Of a stretch of 64,000 nt of DNA, positions 35,201 through 46,303 are shown piece by piece. Source of the DNA: Diospyros lotus (lineage: Eukaryota > Streptophyta > Magnoliopsida > Ericales > Ebenaceae); NCBI RefSeq assembly GCF_014633365.1, contig NC_068345.1, positions 12,408,058 through 12,472,057 on the forward strand. Direction: 5' to 3'. The notes under the pieces are model-generated. The model saw only the letters and a list, made by a program, of their open reading frames with translations. It did no database searches and was not told the origin of the DNA. Both the position numbers and the translations under genes were made by a program. Numbering within the stretch: the stretch's first letter is position 1; the number at the start of each line of letters is the position of its first letter.

Positions 35201-38200
35201 CTACCTTTGTGAGAACATCGACTATCTGGTTTTTTGTAGGAATATAGAACAAATTGATCCCTCCTTCTTCTATCTCTCTCTTTATAAAACTTCGGTCTAT
35301 GCTCACGTGCTTCATCTGGTATGCTATACTGGATTCTTTACAATGTTGATAGTTGATTTGCTATCACTATAAACCTTGGTTGGTTGAGTTAAGGGTATGA
35401 GTATCCCTAAATTCCATCAGTTTTTCCAACCAAATTACTTCACAAATTCCATGAGCTATGGCTCGAAATTCAGCTTCAGCACTGTTGCGAGCCACAACTG
35501 GTATTTTTTTGCTCCCCCACGTCACCACATTCCCCCATAGCTTAGTATAATAGTCTTAGGTTGACCTGCTATCCTCGCGAGATCCTGCCCAGTCAGCATC
35601 CACAAAACCTTCTATTCCTCTTTCATTGGTCTTCCGGAATAATAGGCCCTTGTCAAGTGTTCCTTTAAATACCTAAGAACATGAAACACTGCTTGTAAAT
35701 GTTTTTGAGTAGGAGAATGCATATACTGACTTACCACATTGACTGCATGGGCTATGTCAGGTCTTGTTAGAGACAAATATATGAGCCTTCCAACCATTCT
35801 TTGGTACCTTTCCTTGTTTATGGGAATATCCTTTCTTTCCTCATCATTTTTCCAGCCCTTCTCTAAGTGAGTTCCAGCTGGCCTGCATCCCATCATACCT
35901 GTATCCTTTAGTAAATCTAAAGTATACTTTCGTTGTGAGATGAAAAAACCTTCCTTGCTCCTAGCAACCTCCATTCCTAGGAAATATCTCATGATTCCAG
36001 GTCTTTTACCTCAAATTCTGCCCTTAATTGTTGTTTTAAGCTCTCAATTTCCTGCAAATCATCTCCTATCACAATAATATCATCCACATACACAATTAAT
36101 ATGACTTTCTTTCCTCTTGCCGTGTGTTTTATAAACAAGGTATGATCAGATTGCCCTTGCTTATATCCTACCCGGTTTAGAGTCATACTAAACTTCTTGA
36201 ACCATGCTTGTGGGGATTGTTTAGTCCATACAAAGATTTCTTCAGCTTGCACACTGTATCATAACCAGCACCTTGTTCAAAATCGGGAAGCATCTTCATG
36301 TAAATATCCTCATCCAAGTCACCATTTAAAAAGGCATTTTTATTGTCAAATTGAAATAGGGGCCAGTCCAAATTAACAGCAAGAGAGATTAGTACTTGAA
36401 TAAAGTTAAGCTTTGCCACTGGAACAAAGGTTTCTTCATAGTCAATCCCATAGGTTTGTGTGAAACCTTGGGCTACCAACCTGGCCTTGTATTATTCCAC
36501 ACTTCCATCAGCATTATGTTTCATTGAAAAAACCCATCTGCATCCTACTACTTTTTGGTTAGCAGGTAATGTAACAACGTCCCAAGTGTTTTTTTTTTTA
36601 TTAGAGCATTCATTTCCTCCATAACAACATTCTTCCATTTGGGATCACTCATAGCTTCTTGAACATTTTTTGGTACTCGGATGCTATCAATTTGTGCCAC
36701 AAAACCTTTGAACTTGGGAGACAATTTAGAATAAGACAGATGATTAATCATGGGGTACTTTACACATGATCTTACCCCCTTCCTTAGAGCAATTGGCATA
36801 GCCCAATCAAGATCATCTTGGCCACTGGCAGGCTGGTCACTGGTCACTTTCTGTCTCATCCTTTTTGAAGTTGTACTCTGATGAACCAGCTTCTTGACCA
36901 ACTTCTAGAAGTGATGACTGGCAATGTTTAGGCTGAGGACGTCTTGAGTAGACCAATAAAGGATCATCAGCCCTTAAGCCAGGCGGTGGATTATCAGCAC
37001 CAGAACAGGACATGGGTTTTGGAAAGATGGCTGCATTCGACATAAGGGAAGAGGAGGAAGAAGGGGAAGATTGAGATTGTTCTGCCAATATGTTCTCAGG
37101 TGGTAATTCTCCCCTTTGAGAGCATATTGGCAGCAAATGATCAATGGAGTGTAAGTGGGAAGGAGAGGGTTGATTGACAGTAGGATAACCAGATGATTGG
37201 TAAAAGGAGAGATCTTCATAAAATGTGGCATCAGTGGTCACAAAGATCTTCCAAGTGTTAGGACAATAACACTTATAACCTTTTTGGGAAGGAGAATATC
37301 CAATAAAAATGCATTTGATGGCCTTTGGGTCAAGTTTGGTACGGGAAGGATTGTGATTGTGTATCTACACAACACATCCAAAGATCTTAGGAGAAATAGA
37401 ATTAGGAAACACAGTATTTGGGAAGGACTGACAAAGAAGATCAAGAGGAGTCTTAAAACCCAAGGGTTTGGAGGGGAGGCGGTTAATTAAATAAGCTGCT
37501 GTAAGTACAACTTGTCCCTAGCAAAAATAGGGAACATTTGTAGTAAATATCATTGCTTGGGCCACCTCTAAGATGTGCCTATTTTTTCTTTCTACAATGC
37601 CATCTGTTGTGGCATATAAGGGCATGAGCTTTGATGATAAATACCATGTTCAAAGAGATAGTTTGTAAGGTCATGAGAGAAATATTCTTAACCATTATCT
37701 GTTCGAAGGATGTGAATGGAGGTTTGAAACATATTCAAGATCAATTTATGAAATTTCTTGAAGATAAAACTGGCTTCTGATTTTTTTTGCATTAGGTAGA
37801 TCCAACAAGCCCTAGTGTGATTATCAATGAACGTAATAAACCATCGAGAACTAGAAATATTTGGGTGTTTAGATGGTCCCCAAATATCGTTGTGAATTAA
37901 ATGGAAAGGAGTAGATGGTTTATAGGATTGAATATGATGAGAGGCCCGGGTTTGTTTAGCAAGGGTGCACTGCTCACATGCAAAATTCTGATTTTTATTG
38001 ATGAAAAACTGAGGCTACAAAAACTGTAAGTAGGGAAAACTTGGATGTCCTAATCTTTTATGCCATAAAAGAATTTTGGCATTAGTAGTGACTGTTAAAC
38101 CAGCCTTATTTGCTGCAGAAACTGAGGCATCCTCTACGAAGTAGTATAAGCCGTCTTTTGCGCTAGCATTGCCAATCATCCTCCTTGAAGTTTGGTCCTG

Positions 38201-41200
38201 AAACAAGCAATAGGAAGGAAAGAAAGTGACATAACAATTCATATCTCGAGTAATCTTATGGACTGATAATAAATTACATTGTAAACCAGGGACATGCAGG
38301 ACTGATTTCAATTTTAGTCCATAAATACAAATAGTCCCAAACCCCATAACAGGAGAAGTAGTTCCATTGGCCATAGAGATCTCAAGAGAGGTAGTACATG
38401 GTATATATTCTGTTATGTAAGAAGTTGAACTAGCCAGATGATCGGATGCACCAGTGTTTATTATCCAAACATTCTTAGGAAGCCTTTTTGAAACTAAAGA
38501 GTAGGAAAAATTACCTTGAATTGCAATAGATGCCTTAGGAAGATTGGAGGATGCTGTACCTTGGTTAAGGAGCCCATACAAGGCTTGAATCTGATCCTCG
38601 ATCAGATTTAAAGTGGTATTTTTCCCAGCTTCTGTTGGTACTTTTGCCACATAAGTTGGTCATGCAAACTCCTTGTTTCGTGGCTTCCAGTTGGCTGGTT
38701 TGCCATGGAGTTTCCAGCAAGTCTCCTTGGTATGATAAGGCTTTTTGCAGTAGTCACACCACTGTTTGTCCCTCCCTGGATTCTTTGGTAGAGATTCTTC
38801 CCGTGTAAATGTAGCAAGAGCTGAGTTTTGGTTGGTCATAGCACCTTCACTTTGCTGATTTAACATCACTTTGAGTTTGCTCTCTTCCCTTCTTACTTCC
38901 GAAAAAGCCTCCTTGAGGGAGGGCAAGGGCTTTGTCCCCAAATATTCTCCCTCTTAACTTCATCCAATTCCGGATTCAACCCATGGAGAAAATCAAACAC
39001 CCTATTCTTTTCAATCATTTTATTGTATAGATCACTATCTTCTGAGCACTTCCAATTAACAATGTAGAAAAGATCCATCTCATTCCATAGCTCAATCAGA
39101 AGATTAAAATAATCAGTAACAGTTAAAGTTCCTTGGCAGGTTGTTCTGATGGCTGACCGGATCTCAAAGCATTGGGATGAATTCTCTAGGTCTGAGTACA
39201 TCTCTTGGTCCGAATCCCACACCTCTTTTGCAGTTATATAAAATAGATAAGGCCTATCAATCTTAGGCTCCATTGAGTTTATTAACCAGGCCATTATGGT
39301 AGAGTTTTCAGCTTCCCAAACACCATATGTGGCTGCTGTCGTTGATGGAGAAGGAATAAACCCATTTAAGTAACCAGATTTTCCTTTCCCTTTGATAACC
39401 AACATCACAGATTGAAACCACTTCCTAAAGTTACTCCCATTTAGTTTACGGTGAGTGATTTGCAGTGGATGATGATCAATCGGACTGTTGGAATAACTCG
39501 CTGCAGAGGGAAGATGAAGAACACACGGGGAGCTTGTGGTCGATGCCTCAGTTAGAGTAGGATTCTGATGATGATCTGCCATGTTCTCGACTGCAGCTAA
39601 TAAAATACTGATTATAGAAAATCGGAACAAGGCTCTGATTCCATGAAACAAGTCTTAGAAAGATTAAAGACTAGAATAATTAATGGAACTCACGAGATGA
39701 GTTTATATACAGCTTATGATCCTATTCTTCCTCCTAGAAAATAGGAGAAGATTTAGAATATCTATCTCCTAAAAAATAGAAAAGCTATCTCCTAAAACTT
39801 AGGAATTAAATCCAGCTTTACAACAAGAATCACACTATAAATTTAATATTATCTATTCTAATTTATCTATATCTACTAGACTCCTTCTTTAGCTGAAAGT
39901 TTATTGTCTTCGGCTTCTTAATTCCGTCCAACATCATCCAATGTACCCCAAAGGCTTAAAAAAAAAGAAGAAGAAGAAAAGTGACTACAATCTCTATCCA
40001 GTCAATGCAGCAATGTATGAGAAACAAATTTACCACTATGTTTACATATATAGCACCAGTTCACAATCAGTTGCCTCAAATTTCTCAAGTTACTTTTTAT
40101 AATGGTCTGAAGAGCATTATTAGCTAAAGATATTTAAAGAAGGCCACCACAGGGGGTGTCACATGGCTAAAATTGGGCTACAATTTTCTGCCTGTGATGG
40201 CTGTAATTGCACCAACTTAGGCTCAGCAAAAATCCCACTGAGGCTTGCACCCAACAACCAAAGGGTAAAATCACATATGCACAAGTATAGGAAAGTCCCA
40301 TCCTTTTATTCAATCCGTGAATACAAAAGAATGGCTTGGGGCTTACACTTGTGTAACCAAAACTACCCCCTAAGTGAATGTGTAGGCAACAAATGCTTGT
40401 GGTTGGCACCCCTAACTGCCTTGGGCATAATCTGGATAAGTGAAGAATCATGCCAAACACATGCCGTCAAACTGCTGCGGACTTGCTCACGTGGCCTGGC
40501 AACTGGCTATGCCCTGGTGGACATGGCTTGTGTGCATGGCGGACATGGGCTGCAACTGGCCCATCTGGGTCAGAAACCATCTGCAACTGCCTGCTGATGA
40601 GCACGTGTCAACTGTTTGGCAGCCCGTGCCAGCAATCCCCATGAGCATGTGCCTGGCACTGCCAGCTTGTTGCCCCTGCGCCCACATTTCTCATGCCAGC
40701 TAACATCACCCTCCTTTATCTGGGCTTGGAACTAGTTCTAAATAGGTATCCACAAATGGAGTTAATCTGCAAAGAAAATTATAAATAATAAAATTGATAA
40801 ATTTTTCCTAATATTTGCAAGTTGGGAAACTATTTTTCTAAGCTTTCAGATCCATTTTCAGTGTAATGATTGATTCATTTTGACCTTTAACTTGCGGTAT
40901 CTTGTTAATCTTGTTTACATAAACAATTTTGTAGCAACTAGCAACAATCTCCGAATGTGTTTATTAAGTTTGATATGAACTTATGCTTTGTTGGTAAAGC
41001 TATTTTACATACAATAATTGAGACTGAAGATTAGCATGCTTTCTTTTACTCATGGCCTAGAGTGGTTCACTTCATTGGATGTTTATTTTGACACTGTTGC
41101 TTTTCCCCAATATGGGAAAAAAACATTGTCCTTTGAATGTGACCACAGGGCTAATTGATGCGGTCATCGATCAAGACCCGACCCAAGGTCGACCCGACCC

Positions 41201-44006
41201 AAATCGAGCAGCCCAGAACTGGCCCAAATAGTAGCGCTAAAATAGTAGCGAAACTTCATAAGTCTTAGGATTCTATTTTATGTTTGATTAGGGTTTTATT
41301 TCTATTATATTATAATTATAGTTGGATTTTGTTTACAAGTATTAGATGGATTAGCCAAACTCTATAAATATACCTAGAAGTTAGGGGTTGTAATCAGTTT
41401 TATTATTCAATAAATTCCAACAAACCAGTTTGATTTTTTTTCAGCAAGCAACTTCGGTTCTTGCGCCTAGTTGAGAGTCTAGCTTTGGTCATTGAAGTTT
41501 GTTCTCCAAAGGTACTTGAAACTTATTGTTTCAAGAGTTTTTTTGTGTGTTTTCTTTACATACGCGTTACATGTTGCGTCACTAATAGTAGATCTTTACC
41601 AGTAGAATTGTTTGTTCAAGTAAAGCTAGAGTAGTGATGACGAAGGTTTAACCATTTTTTAAAGTTGTTCTAGTTGCATAAAACTAGTTCTCCATGAACA
41701 TCCAATTTCAGATTTGGGCTTGTATGTTTTTTTTTTTGGCTTTTTAGCCAAGACAGTTTTGAAGTCTTTTTCTTTTTTTGTTATATTTAAAAATGTGATT
41801 TTTCGTGTCCTTTGGATGTATATTTACAAGTTGCATGCTAGAAATTTCCTATTTTTCTATCAAGGATATGTTAGCACGATCAACTAGGTAACTAGCTCAA
41901 TGACTGCTTCCCTTTGAGATTTGACATGCAAGCTAGTAGATATATGCAAATACAATTGTCACTTTTAGGGCCATCTGTTAGAACTCCCATTAGTCTCACC
42001 TATTAAAGGTGTAAAAGGAGATGAACAATAGGGGCAGCCAAGGGAATTGAGTCAGGGGTAAAAGAGTTAGAAGTTGGTTAGAAGAGAATATTCATTCACG
42101 TGGCTGAAACAAAATGGGAGAGAGGTATAAACGGGGAGGGTGGAGGAGAGAGAAGGGATCTGGAAATTTGTTGAAGAAACCGTTAGAGTAAGGCCCTCTC
42201 GAACAGGCCTGATTTCTTTCCTCAATTTATTGGGCTAGGTCCATCATCTCTTCCAGCCCAATTGGTCTCAGTACCCTCATCTCCACCCTTATGTCGGCCT
42301 TTAATCCATTTATAAAGTGGCCTTCTAGCATTGCCTCTGGCATGTCCTCGAGAGGAGTAGCCAGAGTCTTGAAGCAGAGGCGGTAGTCCTTGACGGACCC
42401 CCACTGCCGGAGCCCCAGGAACCGTTCTTCCACCATGCCTTCTTGCGTGGGCCTGAATCTATTCTCATTATCGCCTTAAGCTCCTCCCAGCTTCTTACCC
42501 GTCGCCTTCGCTGCTCCCACTAGAACCAAGCAAGAGCTGCTCCTTCAAAGCAAAGGGCAGCAAAATCTAATTTCTCCGCATCCGATAGCTGATTCATGGA
42601 GAAGTACCGCTATGCCCGAAACACCCAACCATCTAGGTTGTCACCTTCAAACGTTAACATCTCCAGGCGTCAGACCCTTCCATCTGATCTCCCATGCAAA
42701 TCGAACTCACCGCCAGCTTCCCTATGCCAATTTCCCAGTTCCGGCGTGGCCTCCCCAGTGAGGGTCGAACTCACCGTTATGTGCTCGCCCGACTGTTTCC
42801 CCTTCCTTCCTTTCTCCTGATCCTCTCATTGCTCCATCAGCAACCCAAATTGTTCCATTATCGTCGCCATGTTTTTCTCAATGCTCTGCACCCTCTGGAC
42901 CTCTACCCAAATTGTTCCATTATCGTCGCTATGTTTTTCTCGATGCTCTGCACCCTCTGGAACTCTTTTTTCATTGATTCTAAACCCATATGTAATCCCT
43001 CCATCTTCCCTTCAATCCGCTGTTGATAAGTCTCCGTTCTTCCCTCCAGATCCCCCACTCTCTCAGAGATGGTCACCCCCGATGGATCGTTGCTTTGATA
43101 CCAGATTGATAGGACCTTACTCAATTGATTGAATTTTAGCTCTTATAGTAGGAACTACCCAATTACAGTAGCTTACAACAATGGATAATAGGAATAGTAA
43201 GAAAAGAAAACAAAAGAAATCAGGGCTATTCGAGAGGGCCTCACTCTCCAACGGTTTCTTCAATAAATTTCCAGATCCCTTCTCTCTCCTCCACCCTCCC
43301 CTTTTATACCTCTCTCCCATTCTGTTTCAGCCACGTGAATGAATATTCTCTTCTAACCAACTTCTGACTCTTTTACCCTTGATTCAATTCCCTTGGCTGC
43401 CCCTATTGTTCCTCTCCTTTTACACCTTTGATAGGTGAGACTAATGGGAGTCCTAACAGCATCATGATAGGGGGAACTATTTACAAAAGCCCATCTCTTT
43501 GCATAGAATTAGCTCTCAATGAAGAGCCAAGTACAAAATTTGGACGTTTTATTTTATTTTCATTCTTGCCAAGTTTGTTTTCCTTTTTACTTTGATGTGC
43601 TTAATATGTGTTTTGGCATGTGAATTGGGTCCATTAACATGAATATTGAGTAACTAAGCTCCTGCACATGAAGCTTCCTACCCCTCTTCCCAATAGAAGG
43701 AAGAAAAAAATGTAGGAGGGTGCTTTTCTCTGTAAGCAGCTATACTCTTATGTATTTAGTTTCATTTTGATAGTAATCTTTTTAGGTTACTCCTCAACAT
43801 GGTATATTGACAAGAAAAAATAGTTAACTTTCCCTTTTTCATTCTTTTCTTTTCCAGATAGATTAGTTGAGTGCAGTGCTTTAAAGAGGGCAATTGAAAT
43901 TGTTTATGCTGCAACCTTACCCAAAGCATCGAAGCCCTTCATATACATGTCAGTTATATTGCCACCTATGCATGTTGATGTGAATGTGCATCCAACAAAG
44001 AGAGAG
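28967..44006 (+). CDS. MLH1: MLH1, DNA mismatch repair protein (5' part, exons 1-5)
   Basis: MutL homolog, which with a PMS partner couples mismatch recognition by MutS proteins to strand excision in the nucleus and also acts in meiotic crossover. Exons: 28967-29227, 29328-29573, 30184-30318, 30438-30648, 43858-44006, totalling 334 codons with consistent splice phases and GT-AG borders. Residues 1-334 cover the GHKL ATPase and transducer region: [24 protein letters not shown] (catalytic Glu and Mg-binding Asn), [23 protein letters not shown], and the late [14 protein letters not shown] 28967 was chosen because the frame upstream lacks another ATG and the N-terminus length fits plant MLH1. Plant MLH1 is about 740 residues, so the C-terminal dimerisation half lies beyond the window. 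All motifs look intact, and the gene appears functional if its very large introns are spliced. Confidence 0.93.
29328..29573 (+). CDS. MLH1: MLH1 exon 2
   Basis: 82 codons from [16 protein letters not shown] to KGTQIM, with acceptor ATGCAG|TAT and donor ATG|GTGTGA. It contains [10 protein letters not shown]. An alternative acceptor at 29300 (TTCAG|GATATT) would add nine in-frame residues, but the chosen site matches the family better. Confidence 0.88.
30184..30318 (+). CDS. MLH1: MLH1 exon 3
   Basis: 45 codons from [16 protein letters not shown] to VSFSCRK, with acceptor TTCTTCAG and donor AAG|GTTAGT. Intron 2 (29574-30183) and intron 3 (30319-30437) look unremarkable. Confidence 0.92.
30438..30648 (+). 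CDS. MLH1: MLH1 exon 4
   Basis: 211 nt from [11 protein letters not shown] to KTTMVLFIN plus one base of the next codon, with acceptor TACTTAG and donor AATG|GTATGT. It contains [14 protein letters not shown], then [11 protein letters not shown]. It is followed by the 13.2-kb intron 4. Confidence 0.92.
30649..31442 (+). other. MLH1 intron 4, proximal host part
   Basis: T-rich intron sequence without a coding frame or repeat signature, ending at the solo-LTR target site ATTAT. Confidence 0.6.
31443..33764 (-). mobile_element. Solo LTR (2322 bp) in MLH1 intron 4, TSD ATTAT
   Basis: Plus-strand ends are TGTAACACCC (31443) and GGGTATCACA (33764), good inverted termini. ATTAT occurs at 31438-31442 and 33765-33769. 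It shares the GAATGTTTGAATATT...ATGAATCATCTAAG block with the LTR at 11788-14021, so it belongs to the same or a sister gypsy family in the same orientation. No coding frame. Confidence 0.88.
33765..34888. other. MLH1 intron 4, unassigned sequence
   Basis: No gene recognised. 33880-34400 is rich in GGAAATGG/TTTCC words, as in some decayed MITEs or helitrons, but no termini could be fixed. Open frames (34300-34663) have no family resemblance. Confidence 0.4.
35133..38650 (-). pseudogene. copia Pol (minus element), decayed
   Basis: 38650-38015 is protease and pre-integrase. The active-site DTG/DSG is NTG here ([10 protein letters not shown]), which should abolish catalysis. [10 protein letters not shown] starts the integrase zinc region, and integrase continues with many breaks to about 37240. 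36901-35612 is reverse transcriptase with [31 protein letters not shown] and an intact YVDDIIVIG motif. RNase H runs to 35133. Open frames are split by frameshifts and stops at about 36480, 36250 and 35610. Confidence 0.85.
38660..39582 (-). pseudogene. copia Gag (minus element)
   Basis: Starts [15 protein letters not shown] at 39582. It contains the copia Gag core ([42 protein letters not shown]). A frameshift near 38940 separates it from the C-terminal part that ends with a zinc knuckle, [19 protein letters not shown]. It packages element RNA in cytoplasmic particles in intact relatives. Confidence 0.85.
39934..40156. other. MLH1 intron 4, short host segment
   Basis: AT-rich sequence after the copia 5' LTR; nothing recognised. 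Confidence 0.4.
40157..40708 (-). mobile_element. LTR-like GC-rich block
   Basis: On the minus strand a purine run (AAAGGAGGG) is followed by TGATGTTAGCTGG, and the block ends CCATGTGACA, an LTR-like TG...CA layout with an adjoining polypurine tract. A polyadenylation-like GAATAAAAGG lies within it. No matching flanking duplication was found, so it may be a truncated element. The 144-codon plus frame (40163-40597) and other frames are unrelated to known proteins. Confidence 0.35.
41156..41581 (+). mobile_element. Solo LTR (426 bp) in MLH1 intron 4, TSD CTAAT
   Basis: Begins TGATGCGGTCATCG and ends CATGTTGCGTCA. CTAAT is at 41151-41155 and 41582-41586. It contains TCTATAAATATACC (TATA-like, about 41360) and an ATTCAATAAATT polyadenylation-like signal (about 41406), so it carries a full LTR promoter layout in MLH1 sense orientation. 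Confidence 0.8.
42227..43106 (-). pseudogene. Gypsy-type Gag fragment
   Basis: Minus-strand frames 43124-42903 (coiled-coil-like, [20 protein letters not shown]) and 42436-42227 ([24 protein letters not shown] text followed by [15 protein letters not shown]) resemble plant gypsy Gag (compare element 45919-51298). It is heavily truncated, with no protease or reverse transcriptase. It contains a roughly 60-bp tandem duplication at about 42847-42966. Confidence 0.6.
42847..42966. repeat. ~57-bp tandem duplication within the Gag fragment
   Basis: A unit beginning CCCAAATTGTTCCATTATCG and ending CTCTGCACCCTCTGGA occurs twice in direct succession with a few substitutions. It encodes the coiled-coil part of Gag on the minus strand. 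Confidence 0.8.
43459..43857 (+). other. MLH1 intron 4, distal host part
   Basis: Ordinary T-rich intron sequence leading to the exon 5 acceptor with a polypyrimidine tract (TTTTTCATTCTTTTCTTTTCCAG). No repeat signature. Confidence 0.6.
43858..44006 (+). CDS. MLH1: MLH1 exon 5
   Basis: 149 nt completing a GAT codon and reading [20 protein letters not shown], then KPFIYM and [11 protein letters not shown]. Acceptor is TTTTCCAG and donor GAG|GTATGA. Phase fits exon 4 exactly, which proves that the 13.2 kb between them is intronic. No exon 6 is recognisable before 64000. Confidence 0.92.
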
Positions 44007-44673
44007 GTATGAGAGTTTATTGCAATTAATTCTATTACTGCTAAAGAATGAACTTCCTTGTACATGTAATACTGTTGCTTCTTGTTCATCTAGTGGCTTG
44101 CATAAGATCTTGGATGATATGTGGTTTATTTAGAGCGATTCTTCAACTTGTGAATTCTTTGGTTCATATGCTTGATGAATTTAACTTTCTAGACCAACAA
44201 ATAAATAGATGTGTAAAACTAATAGAATTATAGAAAGTGTTTAGATTTCAGAATGAATTTACTAAGTTCTTTGCTTTAAGTAAAATGTAGCTATTGTTAA
44301 AATGCCAAGGGGGAAAACTCTGAAAGCATATGCAAAATTGCCAACTATTCACAAAGCAATCTCATTAATAAAAGAAGTGGAGGCTAAAGAGGTCTTACTA
44401 AAATGGAATCCTCCTTAAACCACAAAAAATGGAAAAAAACAAGAAAAAAGGAAAATGAAATAATGTTCCCTTAAAAAAATTGCAATAAGCCCTGTACACT
44501 TCTAAAAGAACTCTTGGAAGTGTAGAGGGTTGGTTTGTTTGTTTCCCTTCCCTCCCCATATGCAAAACATTGCATAAGGAGTGATATTCCCCAAGCAATC
44601 TTGATTATTTTCATTCCCTCAAGCTTGTTTTGCTATGGTAATTAAACCTCCATAGATTTAAGGATTGCAAACC
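44007..44673 (+). other. MLH1 intron 5, proximal host part
   Basis: Starts with the GTATGA donor. AT-rich, no coding frame or repeat recognised. It ends at the presumed 5' LTR of the old copia element C. Confidence 0.5.
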
Positions 44674-45261
44674 TGTTGTAGCGATTAAGGACCCATTAAC
44701 AAGGACTAGCTTTATTTGTGATTCTTATGGGAAACCTCACCACACTGGTGAGAGTGCTAGAGACTTCACCCATGATCCAATACGGGTTGTGGAAGTAAGA
44801 GGATGAGAAACTCTAGATTCCATGCACACATAACTAAAGTGGTTGAAATTGGCAAATTGAACAAACTAATGTTAAGATTGTCTATAGATATGGATACTTC
44901 CACTTTGTCATATGATGAACTGCAAATCAATGTCTTATGTCTAAAGGTAAACTTGATCCTTCACCTTCTTGTTAGAGATGTGGAGCCTGATTTAATTTAT
45001 GACACTTATGTCAAGCTGTCAAGAGAGTCTTGTTGCCTGGTCAGCGGGTGGGGGTCAAGGGGGCAATGCCCCTTGTGGGGGCTATAATTGTAACATTCTC
45101 AAATAGTGAAAAACACCTAGTGTGGCTGTGGACGAAGGCATTCTTTACCAAACCATGTAAATTATCTTATGTGTATGCAATTTTGTTTCAAGTTTTTTTA
45201 TCACTTGATTTATTCCTAAACAATTGGTATTAGAGCCTCGTTAGCTGACAATAGTGGGAGC

Positions 45262-45918
45262 GATGGTGTCAAAAGAAAGGAAAGTCAGGATCGACAAATT
45301 TGATGGTAGAGACTTCGGGTTCTAGAAGATGTAATTCAAAGATTATCTGTTCCAAAAGAAGTTACACAAATCCTTGTTGTGTAAGAAGCCAGAGGGGATG
45401 AAGCCAAAGGATTGAAATCTGTTTGATCACTAGGCACTTGGTGTGATTTGGTTGATGTTGGTGCAGAACATAGAGTTCAACATTGTCAACAAGAAGTCCA
45501 TAATAGATTTGATGAAGTCGTCGTCAAATATGTGCGAGAAGTCATTTGCCTCAAACAAGGTTTAATTGATGCGTTGATTATTCAATTTGAGGATGGGAGA
45601 AGGTGCATTAGTTACAGATCATGTCAACGAGTTTAATGTGATTACAACTCAATTGAGTTCGGTGGAGTTCACGTTGGTCTGCAACGGTGACTGTAGTGAG
45701 TAGTTTGTCAGGGAGTACCAAGTTGAGGCTAGGTGATGTTTGAGATTTGATTCTTAGTGAGGACATTCGTTGAAAAGAGTTAGGTGAATCTTTGGGTTCT
45801 GCTTTGAGTATCAAATGCAGAGGAAGGAGCCATCAACGAGGTTAGAATCAGGGCCATGGAAGATCGAAGTCAAATGTAAAGGGTTAGTTTAAGAATCGCA
45901 AAGATATCACTTGTTGGA
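45262..45918 (+). pseudogene. Gag of copia C (5' part)
   Basis: UBN2-type Gag: VRIDKFDGRDFGF, then a stop in place of a Trp codon, then KKPEGMKPKD and ALGVIWLMLVQNIEFNIVNK, with frameshifts. It stops at KDITCW, the first half of the zinc knuckle, where the gypsy element inserted. It is an old copy with heavy decay. Confidence 0.65.
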
Positions 45919-46248
45919 TGTCATGTGTCACGGGTAGGAGGGGTGCTAATGTAATAAGGGTATACTATGAGTAGTAAGTAGTATATTAGAAGTTTGCATT
46001 GAGGAGTTGTAATTTGTTTGTTGCCGCTTTAGGAGTAGTACATTCCCAGCAACGGCATTCTGTTACGCACATGGGCTGGTGGCTTGGCTTTATAAGGAGC
46101 TGTCCAACTCGCCAATCATTATGAATGAATATTCTTAGAAGTTTCTATTCTCTCTCTCATTCTCCCTACTGATTCTCTTCCTCCTAATTCTTTCGTATCA
46201 TTTAATCACTCAACCGGGAAACCACAGTCATCTCCTCGGAAGCTGACA
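45919..46248 (+). repeat. 5' LTR of gypsy element
   Basis: 330 bp; pairs with 50969-51298. Contains GGCTTTATAAGGAGC as a likely TATA region and ends one base before the primer-binding spacer. Confidence 0.9.
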
Positions 46249-46303
46249 TTTGGTATCAGAGCGGTGTTCTTGGGCATAGGCAAAAGAAGAGAAGGATATC
46301 CAA

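Larger units (their letters stand above)
34889..39933 (-). mobile_element. Ty1/copia retrotransposon (minus strand) in MLH1 intron 4
   Basis: The 5' LTR (minus orientation) is 39643-39933 and begins TGTTGGACGGAATTAAG. Next to it is a primer-binding site TGGAATCAGAGCC, a one-base variant of the tRNA-Met complement. The 3' LTR is about 34889-35126, preceded by a TTGAGGGGGAG polypurine tract; its outer 50 bp do not match and may be lost or replaced. Between them in the correct order are Gag, protease, integrase, reverse transcriptase and RNase H, with stops and frameshifts. It is the same family as element E (56823 on) but in the opposite orientation. Confidence 0.88.
41976..43458 (-). mobile_element. 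LTR-element remnant with LTRs in inverted orientation
   Basis: A right LTR (43107-43458) reads in minus orientation, TGTTAGGACTCCC to AAGGTCCTATCA, and is followed internally by a primer-binding site TGGTATCAAAGC (43103-43092). A left LTR copy (41976 to about 42224) lies in plus orientation, TGTTAGAACTCCC onward, and lacks its last 100 bp. Between them is only a Gag fragment on the minus strand. Flanks are CCATC (41971-41975) and GCATC (43459-43463), a one-mismatch target-site duplication. Normal elements have direct LTRs, so this structure is aberrant. Confidence 0.75.

Noticed and set aside
40163..40703. 144-codon plus frame and overlapping frames
   Set aside because: Overlapping frames on both strands in GC-rich sequence with no domain, signal or splice context; more likely noncoding LTR-like sequence.
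46251..46262. tRNA-like words (TGGTATCAGAGC and variants at 45225, 51572, 57077 and on minus at 39642, 43103, 63718)
   Set aside because: These are retrotransposon primer-binding sites complementary to initiator tRNA, not tRNA genes.
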